Assembly (NCBI RefSeq): GCF_051014445.1
Contig: NW_027488370.1
Coordinates: forward strand, 13,950,001 to 14,014,000
Direction of reading: 5' to 3'
From: Colletes latitarsis
Lineage: Eukaryota > Arthropoda > Insecta > Hymenoptera > Colletidae
Length of the DNA stretch: 64,000 nt
Part shown: in pieces, positions 51,195 through 62,150 of the stretch
How the letters are laid out: every line of letters starts with the position of its first letter
Position numbering within the stretch: the stretch's first letter is position 1
The notes under the pieces: generated by a model
Seen by the model: only the letters and a program-made list of their open reading frames with translations
The model's database searches: none
Told to the model about the DNA's origin: nothing
Made by a program: the position numbers and the translations under genes

Positions 51195-54110
51195 ACAAGT
51201 ATGCGAAAAATGCGAAATTAGGAGACAGATGAGGGAAAATCCCAGACCTAACCGAGACAAAACCGGCGTTATCCTCTAAAATTTTAATCGCCACCAGGTT
51301 TAATTGACTGTTTCGGTGTGGTACCGCATTTGACGTGATCCAAACCAGAAAAAGGCCAGGATCTTGCCAAGATGTATTCGAAAAACGCGAAAGCATGAGC
51401 CAGATGAGGGAAAATCCCAGACCTAACCGAGACACAGCCGGCGTTATCCTGTAAAATATTAATCGGAACCAGGTTTATTTGACTGTTTCAGTGTGGTACC
51501 ACATTACTACGTGATGCAAACCAGAAAAAGCCCAGGATCTGGCCAACAAGTATGCGAGAAATGCGAAAATTCGAGCCAGATGACGGCAAAACCCAGACCT
51601 GACCGTGACATAACCGGCGTTATCGTCTAAAATATTAATCGCAACCAGGTTTAATTGACTGCTTCGGTGTGGAACCTCATTACTACGGGATCCAAACCAG
51701 AAAAAACCCAGGATCTGCCCAACAAGTATGCGAAAAACGCGAAAGTATGTGCCAGATGATTGCAAATACCAGAACTAACCCAGACGTAACCGGCGTTATC
51801 CTCTAAAATACTATTCGGAACCAGGTTTAATTGACTGTTAAGGTGTGGTACCGCATTACTACCTGATCCAAACCAGAAAAAGCCCAGGATCTTGCCACAA
51901 CTAGTCGAAAAATGCGAAGGTACGAGCTAGATGAGGGAAAATCCCAAACCTAACGGAGACATAACCGGCGTTATCCTCTAAAATATTAATCGCCACAAGG
52001 TTGAATTGACTGCTTCGGTGTGGTACCGCATTACTACGTGATCCAAACCAGAAAAAGCCCAGGATCTTGCCAACAAGTATGCGAAAAATGCGGAGGTACG
52101 AGCCAGATGTGGGAAAATCCCAGACCTAACCGAGACATAGCCGGCGTTATCCTGTAAAATATTAATCGGAACCAGGTTTATTTGACTGTTTCAGTGTGGT
52201 ACCACATTACTACGTGATCCAAGCATGAGAAAGCCCAGGATCCTGCCAACAAGTAGGCGAAAAATGCGAAGGTACGAGCTAGATGATTGCAAATACCAGA
52301 ACTAAACCAGACATAACCAGCGTTATCCTCTGAAATATTAATCGGAACCTGCTTTCATTGACTGTTTCAGTGTGTTACCACATTACTACGTGATCCAAAC
52401 CAGAAAAAGTCCAGGATCTGGCCAAAATGTATGCGAGAAATGCGAAAGTACTAGACAGATGAGGGCAAATCCCAGAACTAACCGAGACATAACCGGCGCA
52501 ATCCTCTAAAATATTAATCGCAACCAGGTTTAATTGACTGTTTCGGCGTGGTACCGCATTACTACCTGATCCAAACCAGAAAAAGCCCAGGATCTTGCCA
52601 ACAAGTATGCGAAAAATGCGGAGGTACGAGCCAGATGTGGGAAAATCCTAGACCTAACCGAGACATAGCCGGCGTTATCCTGTAAAATATTAATCGGAAC
52701 CAGGTTTATTTGACAGTTTCAGTGTGGTATCACATTACTACGTGATCCAAGCATGAAAAAGCCCAGGATCCTGCCAACAAGTAGGCGAAAAATGCGAAGG
52801 TACGAGCTAGATGATTGCAAATACCAGAACTAACCCAGACATAACCGGCGTTATCCTGTAAAATACTAATCGGAACCAGCTCTTATTGACTGTTTCAGTG
52901 TGGCACTACATCACTACGTGATCCAAACCAGAAAAAGCCCAGGATCTGGCCAACAAGTATGCGAAAAATGCGAAGGTACGAGCCAGATGAGGGCAAATCC
53001 CAGACCTAACCGAGACATAGCCGGCGTTATCCTGTTAAATATTAATCGCAACCGGGTTTAATTGACTGTTTCGGTGTGGAACCACATTACGACGGGATAC
53101 AAACCAGATAAAGCCCTAGATCTGGCCAACAAGTATGCGAGAAATGCGAAAGTATGAGCCAGATGAGGCCAAATCCCAGACCTAACCGAGACATAACCGG
53201 CGTTATCCTCTAAAATATTAATCGCCACCCGGTTTAGTTGACTGCTTCGGTGTGGAACCTCATTACTACCGGATCCAAACCAGAAAAAACCCAGGATCTG
53301 CCAACAAGTATGCGAAAAACGCGAAAGTATGTACCAGATGATTGCAAATACCAGAACTAACCCAGACGTAACCTGCGTTATCCTCTAAAATACTATTCGG
53401 AACCAGGTTTAATTGACTGCTAAGGTGTGGTACCGCATTACTACCTGATCCAAGCAGAAAAAGCCCAGGATCTTGCCACAAGTAGGCGAGAAATGAGAAG
53501 GTACGAGCCAGATGATTGCAAATACCAGAACTAAACCAGACATAACCAGTGTTATCCTCTAAAATACTAATCGGAACCAGGTTTATTTGACTGTTTCAGT
53601 GTGGTGCCACATTACTACGTGGTCCAAGCATGAAAAAGGCCAGGATATGGCCAACAAGTATGCGAAAAATGCGAAATTACGAGCCAGATGAGGGAAAATC
53701 CCAAAACTAACCGAGACATAGCCGGCGTTATCCTGTTAAATATTAATCGGAACCAGGTTTATTTGACTGTTTCGGTGTGGAACCACATTACTACGTGATC
53801 TAAACCAGAAAAAGCCCAGGATCTGGCCAACAAGTATGCGAGAAATGCGAAAGTACGAGCCAGATGAGGGCAAATCCCAGACCTAATCGAGACACAACCG
53901 GCGTTATCCTCTAAAATATTAATCGAAACCAGCTTGTATTGACTGTATCGGTGTGGTACCACATTACTACGTGGTCCAAGCCAGAAAAAGGCCAGGATCT
54001 GGCCAACAAGCATGCGAGAAATGCGAAAGTACGAGCCAGATGAGGGCAAATCCCAGACCTAACCCAGACATAACCGGCGTTATCCTCTAAAATATTAATC
54101 GCAACCGGGT
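51195..54110. repeat. Older partial copy of the 18-monomer block, then mixed monomers
   Basis: About 51,930-52,560 corresponds to 44,540-45,170 at an offset of 7,388 bp, 42 monomers minus 4 bp. Shared marks are CGCCACAAGGTTG, ATGCGGAGGTACG, AGATGTGGG, CTGCTTTCATTGAC and GTGTGTTACC. It differs at more sites than the two adjacent block copies do, so it is an older relative. One monomer near 51,327 reads CGCATTTGACGTG, a one-base-short variant of the CATTACTACGTG block. No gene was seen. Confidence 0.82.
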
Positions 54111-54600
54111 TTAATTGACTGTTTCGGTGTGGAACCACATTACGACGGGATACAAACCAGATAAAGCCCTGGATCTGGCCAACAAGTATGCGAGAAATGC
54201 GAAAGTATGTGCCAGATGGTTGCAAATACCAGAACTAACCCAGACGTTACCTGCGTTAACCTCTAAAATATTATTCGGAACCAGGTTTAATTGACTGTTA
54301 AGGTGTGGTACCGCATTACTACCTGATCCAAACCAGAAAAAGCCCAGGATCTTGCCACAAGTAGGCGAAAAATGAGAAGGTACGAGCCAGATGATTGCAA
54401 ATACCAGAACTAAACCAGACATAACCAGCGTTATCCTCCGAAATACTAATCGGAACCAGGTTTATTTGACTGTTTCAGTGTGATACCACATTGCTACGTG
54501 GTCCAAGCATGAAAAAGGTCAGGATCTGGCCAACAAGTATGCGAAAAATGCGAAATTACGAGCCAGATGAGGGAAAATACCAAACCTGACGGTGACATAA
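54111..54600. repeat. Upstream echo of the 12-monomer block
   Basis: Matches about 58,331-58,820 at an offset of 4,220 bp, 24 monomers minus 4 bp. Shared marks are GACGTTACCTGCG, AACCTCTAAAATATTATTCGG, GACTGTTAAGG, CCTCCGAAATACT, CATTGCTACG and AAAAAGGTCAGG. Near 54,600 the sequence leaves this pattern by jumping back into the GTTAAGG dimer. Confidence 0.82.
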
Positions 54601-55160
54601 CCGGCGTTATCCTCTAAAATATTAATCGCCACGAGGTTGAATTGACTGTTAAGGTGTGGTACCGCATTACTACCTGATCCAAACCAGAAAAAGCCCAGGA
54701 TCTTGCCACAAGTAGGCGAAAAATGAGAAGGTACGAGCCAGATGATTGCAAATACCAGAACTAAACCAGACATAACCAGCGTTATCCTCCGAAATACTAA
54801 TCGGAACCAGGTTTATTTGACTGTTTCAGTGTGATACCACATTACTACGTGGTCCAAGCATGAAAAAGCCCAGGATCTTCCCAACAAATAGGCGAAAAAT
54901 GCGAAGGTACGAGCTAGATGATTGCAAATACCAGAACTAAACCAGACATAACCAGCGTTATCCTCTAAAATACTAATCGGAACCAGCTTTTGTTGGCTGT
55001 TTTAGTGTGGTACCGCATTACTACCTGATCCAAACCAGAAAAAGCCCAGGATCTTGCCACAAGTAGGCGAAAAATGAGAAGGTACGAGCCAGATGATTGC
55101 AAATACCAGAACTAAACCAGACATAACCAGCGTTATCCTCCGAAATACTAATCGGAACCA
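54290..55160. repeat. 351 bp dimer repeated three times
   Basis: The rare mark CCTCCGAAAT occurs at 54,435, 54,786 and 55,137, at spacings of 351 and 351 bp. Each is preceded by the same monomer with GACTGTTAAGG or a near variant, CTACCTGATCC, CTTGCCACAAG and AAAATGAGAAGG. The missing base in CTTGCCACAAG explains 351 rather than 352. The third copy joins a different neighbour on its left, GTTTTAGTG in place of GTTAAGGTG. This is local amplification of a two-monomer unit. Confidence 0.88.
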
Positions 55161-56697
55161 GGTTTTATTGACTGTTTCGGTGTGGTACCGCATTACTACG
55201 TGGTCCAAACCAGAAAAAGGCCAGGATCTGGCCAACAAGTATGCAAAAAATGCGAAAGTATCAGCCAGATGGTTGCAAATACCGGAACTAACCCAAACAT
55301 AACCAGCGTTATTCTCCAAAATATTAATCACAACCAGGTTTAATTGACTGTTTCAGTGTGGTACCGCATTACTACGTGATCCAAACCAGGAAAAGGCAAG
55401 GATCTGGCCAACAAGTATGCGAGAAATGCGAAAGTACGAGCCAGATGATTGCAAATACCAGAACTAAACCAGACATAACCAGCGTTATCCTATAAAATAC
55501 TAATCGCAACCGGGTTTAATTGACTGTTTCGGTGTGGTACCGCATTACTACGTGATCTAAACCAGAAAAAGCCCAGGATCTGGCCAACGAGTATGCGAGA
55601 AATGCGAAAGTACGAGCCAGATGAGCGCAAATCCCAGACCTAACCCAGACATAACCGGCGTTATCCTCCAAAATGTTAATCACAACCAGGTTTAATTGAC
55701 TGTTTCAGTGTGGTACCGCATTACTACGTGATCCAAACCAGAAAAAGCCCAGGATCTGCCCACAAGTATACCAGAAATGCGAAAGTACGAGCCAGATGAT
55801 TGCAAATAGCAGAACTAACCCAAACATAAGCAGCGTTATCCTCTAAAATATTCATCGCAGCCAGGCTTAATTGACTGCCTCGGTGTGGATCCACATTACG
55901 ACGGGATCCAAACCACAAAAAACCCAAGATCTGGCCAACAAGTACGCGAAAATTGCGAAAGTATGAGCCTGATGATTGTAAATACCAGAACTAACCCAGA
56001 CATAACCAGCGTTATCCTCTAAAATATTAATGGCAACCAGGTTTAATTGACTGTTTCGGTGTGGTACCGCATTACTACGTAATACAGACCAGAAAAAGGC
56101 CAGGATCTGGCCAAAAAGTATGCGAAAAATGTGATAGTAGGAGACAGATGAGGGCAAATCCCAGACCTAACCGAGAGATAACCGGCGCTATCCTCTAAAA
56201 TATTAATCGCAACCAGGTTTAATTGACTGTTTGAGTGTGGTACCGCATTACTACGTTATCCCAGCCAGAAAAAGGCCTGGATCTGGCCCACAAGAATGCG
56301 AAAAATGCGAAGGTACGAGCCAGATGAGGGCAAATCCCAGACCTAACCGAGATATAACCGGCGTTATCCTCTAAAATATTAATCGAACCCAGGTTAAATT
56401 GACTGTTTCGGTGTGGAGCGTTATTGTTACGGGATCCAAACCAGAAAAAACCCAGGATCTGCCCAACAAGTATGCGAAAACCGCGAAAGTATGTGCCAGA
56501 TGGTTGCAAATACCAGAACTAACCCAGACGTAACCTGCGTTATCCTCTGAAATTCTAATCGGAACCAGGTTTATTTGACTGTTTCAGTGTGGTACCACAT
56601 TACTACGTGGTCCAAGCATGAAAAAGGCCAGGATCTGGCCAACAAGTATGCGAAAAATGCGAAATTACGAGCCAGATGAGGGAAAATCCCAAACCTA
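55161..56697. repeat. Mixed monomers with dyad variants
   Basis: About nine monomers. The GTATGCAAAAAATGCG / GGTTGCAAATACCGG subtype of the 18-24 kb region reappears near 55,240. The TGTGGATCCACA dyad variant lies near 55,884, and a GTGGAGCGTTATTGTTACG variant near 56,413. No unique sequence was seen. Confidence 0.82.
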
Positions 56698-58808
56698 ACG
56701 GAGACATAACCGGCGTTATCCTCTAAAATATTAATCGCCACGAGGTTGAATTGACCGCTTCGGTGTTGTACCGCATTACTACGTGATCCAAACCAGAAAA
56801 AGCCCAGGATCTTGCCAACAAGTATGCGAAAAATGCGGAGGTACGAGCCAAATGAGGGAAAATCCCAGACCTAACCGAGATATAGCCGGCGTTATCCTGT
56901 TAAATATTAATCGGAACCAGGTTTATTTGACTGTTTCAGTGTGATACCACATTACTACGTGGTCCAAGCATGAAAAAGCCCAGGATCTTCCCAACAAATA
57001 GGCGAAAAATGCGAAGGTACGAGCCAGATGATTGCAAATACCAGAACTAAACCAGACATAACCAGCGTTATCCTCTAAAATACTAATCGGAACCAGCTTT
57101 TGTTGGCTGTTTTAGTGTGGTACCACATTACTACGTGATCCAAACCAGAAAAAGCCCAGGATCTGAAGAACAAGTATGCGAAAAATGCGAAAGTACGAGC
57201 CAGATGAGGGGCAAATACCAGACCTAACCCAGACATAACCGGCGTTATCCTCTAAAATATCAATCGCAACCAGCTTGTATTGACTGTTTCGGTGTGGTAC
57301 CACATTACTACGTGGTCCAAGCCAGAAAAAGGCCAGGATCTGGCCATCAAGTATGCGAGAAATTCGAAAGTATGTGCCAGATGAGGGCAAATCCCAGACA
57401 TAACCGAGACATAACCGGCGTTATCCTCTAAAATATTAATCGCAACCAGGTTTTATTGACTGTGTCGGTGTGGTACCGCATTACTACGTGATCCAAACCA
57501 GGAAAAGGCCAGGATCTGGCCAACAAGTGTGCGAGAAATGCGAAAGTACGAGCCAGATGAGGGCAAATCCCAGACCTAACCCAGACATAGCCGGTGTTAT
57601 CCTATAAAATACTAATCGGAACCAGCTTTTATTGACTGTTTCAGTGTGGTACCACATTACTACGTGATCCAAACCAGAAAAAGCCCAGGATCTGGCCAAC
57701 AAGTATGCGAAAAATACGAAAGTACGGGCCAGATGAGGGCATATCCCAGACCTAACCGTGACATAACCGGCGTTATCGTCTAAAATATTAATCGCAACCA
57801 GGTTTAATTGACTGTTTCGGTGTGGAACCACATTACTACGTGATCTAAACCAGAAAAAGCCCAGGATTTGGCCAACAAGTATGCGAGAAATGCGAAAGTA
57901 CGAGCCAGATGAGGGCAAATCCCAGACCTAACCCAGACATAACCGGCGTTATCCTCTAAAATATTAATCGCAACCGGGTTTAATTGACTGTTTCGGTGTG
58001 GAACCACATTACGACGGGATACAAACCAGATAAAGCCCAGGATCTGCCCACAAGTATGCCAGAAATGCGAAAGTACGAGCCAGATGATTGCAAATAGCAG
58101 AACTAACCCAAACATAAGCAGCGTTATCCTCTAAAATATTCATCGCAGCCAGGCTTAATTGACTGCCTCGGTGTGGATCCACATTACGACGGGATCCAAA
58201 CCACAAGAATCCCAAGATCTGGCCAACAAGTACGCGAAAATTGCGAAAGTATGAGCCAGATGATTGCAAATACCTGAACTAACCCAGACATAACCAGCGT
58301 TATCCTCTAAAATATTAATCGCAACCAGGTTTAATTGACTGCTTCGGTGTGGATCCACATTACGACGGGATCCAAACCACAAAAAACCCAAGATCTGGCC
58401 AACAAGTACGCCAAAATTGCGAAAGTATGAGCCTGATGATTGCAAATACCAGAACTAACCCAGACGTTACCTGCGTTAACCTCTAAAATATTATTCGGAA
58501 CCAGGTTTAATTGACTGTTAAGGTGTGGTACCGCATTACTACCTGATCCAAACCAGAAAAAGCCCAGGATCTTGCCACAAGTAGGCGAAAAATGAGAAGG
58601 TACGAGCCAGATGATTGCAAATACCAGAACTAAACCAGACATAACCAGCGTTATCCTCCGAAATACTAATCGGAACCAGGTTTATTTGACTGTTTCAGTG
58701 TGATACCACATTGCTACGTGGTCCAAGCATGAAAAAGGTCAGGATCTGGCCAACAAGTATGCGAAAAATGCGAAATTACGAGCCAGATGAGGGAAAATAC
58801 CAAACCTG
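56698..58808. repeat. 12-monomer block, copy 1 (2,111 bp)
   Basis: Recurs immediately as 58,809-60,919 at an offset of 2,111 bp, twelve monomers minus 1 bp. Characteristic order: GAATTGACCGCTTCGGTGTTG, CTTCCCAACAAATAGG, TTTTGTTGGCTGTTTTAG, GATCTGAAGAACAAG, GGCCATCAAG, ATAGCCGGTGTT, CCAGATAAAGCCC, two TGTGGATCCACA dyads, GTTAAGG and CCTCCGAAAT. I noticed no substitutions across the long stretches compared. Upstream, copy 1 has AAAAAGGCCAGG and CCTAACGG, where the ends of both blocks have AAAAAGGTCAGG and CCTGACGG. That places the boundary at about 56,698. Confidence 0.93.
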
Positions 58809-60919
58809 ACGGAGACATAACCGGCGTTATCCTCTAAAATATTAATCGCCACGAGGTTGAATTGACCGCTTCGGTGTTGTACCGCATTACTACGTGATCC
58901 AAACCAGAAAAAGCCCAGGATCTTGCCAACAAGTATGCGAAAAATGCGGAGGTACGAGCCAAATGAGGGAAAATCCCAGACCTAACCGAGATATAGCCGG
59001 CGTTATCCTGTTAAATATTAATCGGAACCAGGTTTATTTGACTGTTTCAGTGTGATACCACATTACTACGTGGTCCAAGCATGAAAAAGCCCAGGATCTT
59101 CCCAACAAATAGGCGAAAAATGCGAAGGTACGAGCCAGATGATTGCAAATACCAGAACTAAACCAGACATAACCAGCGTTATCCTCTAAAATACTAATCG
59201 GAACCAGCTTTTGTTGGCTGTTTTAGTGTGGTACCACATTACTACGTGATCCAAACCAGAAAAAGCCCAGGATCTGAAGAACAAGTATGCGAAAAATGCG
59301 AAAGTACGAGCCAGATGAGGGGCAAATACCAGACCTAACCCAGACATAACCGGCGTTATCCTCTAAAATATCAATCGCAACCAGCTTGTATTGACTGTTT
59401 CGGTGTGGTACCACATTACTACGTGGTCCAAGCCAGAAAAAGGCCAGGATCTGGCCATCAAGTATGCGAGAAATTCGAAAGTATGTGCCAGATGAGGGCA
59501 AATCCCAGACATAACCGAGACATAACCGGCGTTATCCTCTAAAATATTAATCGCAACCAGGTTTTATTGACTGTGTCGGTGTGGTACCGCATTACTACGT
59601 GATCCAAACCAGGAAAAGGCCAGGATCTGGCCAACAAGTGTGCGAGAAATGCGAAAGTACGAGCCAGATGAGGGCAAATCCCAGACCTAACCCAGACATA
59701 GCCGGTGTTATCCTATAAAATACTAATCGGAACCAGCTTTTATTGACTGTTTCAGTGTGGTACCACATTACTACGTGATCCAAACCAGAAAAAGCCCAGG
59801 ATCTGGCCAACAAGTATGCGAAAAATACGAAAGTACGGGCCAGATGAGGGCATATCCCAGACCTAACCGTGACATAACCGGCGTTATCGTCTAAAATATT
59901 AATCGCAACCAGGTTTAATTGACTGTTTCGGTGTGGAACCACATTACTACGTGATCTAAACCAGAAAAAGCCCAGGATTTGGCCAACAAGTATGCGAGAA
60001 ATGCGAAAGTACGAGCCAGATGAGGGCAAATCCCAGACCTAACCCAGACATAACCGGCGTTATCCTCTAAAATATTAATCGCAACCGGGTTTAATTGACT
60101 GTTTCGGTGTGGAACCACATTACGACGGGATACAAACCAGATAAAGCCCAGGATCTGCCCACAAGTATGCCAGAAATGCGAAAGTACGAGCCAGATGATT
60201 GCAAATAGCAGAACTAACCCAAACATAAGCAGCGTTATCCTCTAAAATATTCATCGCAGCCAGGCTTAATTGACTGCCTCGGTGTGGATCCACATTACGA
60301 CGGGATCCAAACCACAAGAATCCCAAGATCTGGCCAACAAGTACGCGAAAATTGCGAAAGTATGAGCCAGATGATTGCAAATACCTGAACTAACCCAGAC
60401 ATAACCAGCGTTATCCTCTAAAATATTAATCGCAACCAGGTTTAATTGACTGCTTCGGTGTGGATCCACATTACGACGGGATCCAAACCACAAAAAACCC
60501 AAGATCTGGCCAACAAGTACGCCAAAATTGCGAAAGTATGAGCCTGATGATTGCAAATACCAGAACTAACCCAGACGTTACCTGCGTTAACCTCTAAAAT
60601 ATTATTCGGAACCAGGTTTAATTGACTGTTAAGGTGTGGTACCGCATTACTACCTGATCCAAACCAGAAAAAGCCCAGGATCTTGCCACAAGTAGGCGAA
60701 AAATGAGAAGGTACGAGCCAGATGATTGCAAATACCAGAACTAAACCAGACATAACCAGCGTTATCCTCCGAAATACTAATCGGAACCAGGTTTATTTGA
60801 CTGTTTCAGTGTGATACCACATTGCTACGTGGTCCAAGCATGAAAAAGGTCAGGATCTGGCCAACAAGTATGCGAAAAATGCGAAATTACGAGCCAGATG
60901 AGGGAAAATACCAAACCTG
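58809..60919. repeat. 12-monomer block, copy 2 (2,111 bp)
   Basis: Adjacent direct copy of 56,698-58,808, with the same subtype order and no clear difference noticed by eye. It is followed by the start of a third copy, which carries the same GACCGCTTCGGTGTTG monomer near 60,975. Confidence 0.93.
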
Positions 60920-62150
60920 ACGGAGACATAACCGGCGTTATCCTCTAAAATATTAATCGCCACGAGGTTGAATTGACCGCTTCGGTGTTGTACCGCATTA
61001 CTACGTGATCCAAACCAGAAAAAGCCCAGGATCTTGCCAACAAGTATGCGAAAAATGCGGAGGTACGAGCCAAATGAGGGAAAATCTCAGACCTAACCGA
61101 GACACAGCCGGCGTTATCCTGTTAAATATTAATCGGAACCAGGTTTATTTGACTGTTTCAGTGTGATACCACATTACTACGTGGTCCAAGCATGAAAAAG
61201 CCCAGGATCTTCCCAACAAATAGGCGAAAAATGCGAAGGTACGAGCCTGATGATTGCAAATACCAGAACTAAACCAGACATAACCAGCGTTATCCTAAAA
61301 AATACTAATCGGAACCAGCTTTTATTGACTGTTTCAGTGTGGTACCACATTACTACGTGATCCAAACCAGAAAAAGCCCAGGAGCTGGCCAACAAGTGTG
61401 CGAGAAATGCGAAAATTCGAGCAAGATGACGGCAAATCCCAGACCTAACCGTGACATAACCGGCGTTATCGTCTAAAATATTAATCGCAACCAGGTTTAA
61501 TTGACTGTTTCGGTGTGGAACCACATTACTACGTGATCTAAACCAGAAAAAGCCCAGGATTTGGCCAACAAGTATGCGAGAAATGCGAAAGTACGAGCCA
61601 GATGAGGGCAAATCCCAGACCTAACCCAGACATAACCGGCGTTATCCTCTAAAATATTAATCGCAACCGGGTTTAATTGACTGTTTCGGTGTGGAACCAC
61701 ATTACGACGGGATACAAACCAGATAAAGCCCAGGATCTGCCCACAAGTATGCCAGAAATGCGAAAGTACGAGCCAGATGATTGCAAATAGCAGAACTAAC
61801 CTGAACATAAGCAGCGTTATCCTCTAAAATATTCATCGCAGCCAGGCTTAATTGACTGCCTCGGTGTGGATCCACATTACGACGGGATCCAAACCACAAG
61901 AAACCCAAGATCTGGCCAACAAGTACGCGAAAATTGCGAAAGTATGAGCCAGATGATTGCAAATACCTGAACTAACCCAGACATAACCAGCGTTATCCTC
62001 TAAAATATTAATCGCAACCAGGTTTAATTGACTGCTTCGGTGTGGATCCACATTACGACGGGATCCAAACCACAAAAAACCCAAGATCTGGCCAACAAGT
62101 ACGCGAAAATTGCGAAAGTATGAGCCTGATGATTGCAAATACCAGAACTA
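60920..62150. repeat. 12-monomer block, copy 3, three monomers deleted
   Basis: Begins like copies 1 and 2 (GACCGCTTCGGTGTTG near 60,975, CTTCCCAACAAATAGG near 61,209). It then jumps: after TTATCCTAAAAAATACT near 61,290 it continues with AGCTTTTATTGAC instead of the GTTGGCTG monomer. Downstream sequence aligns to copy 2 at 1,582 bp instead of 2,111 bp, a loss of 529 bp (three monomers). The region around the junction also carries its own variants (GGAGCTGG, GAGCAAGATGACGG), so the replacement came from another part of the array and is not a simple deletion. Confidence 0.85.
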
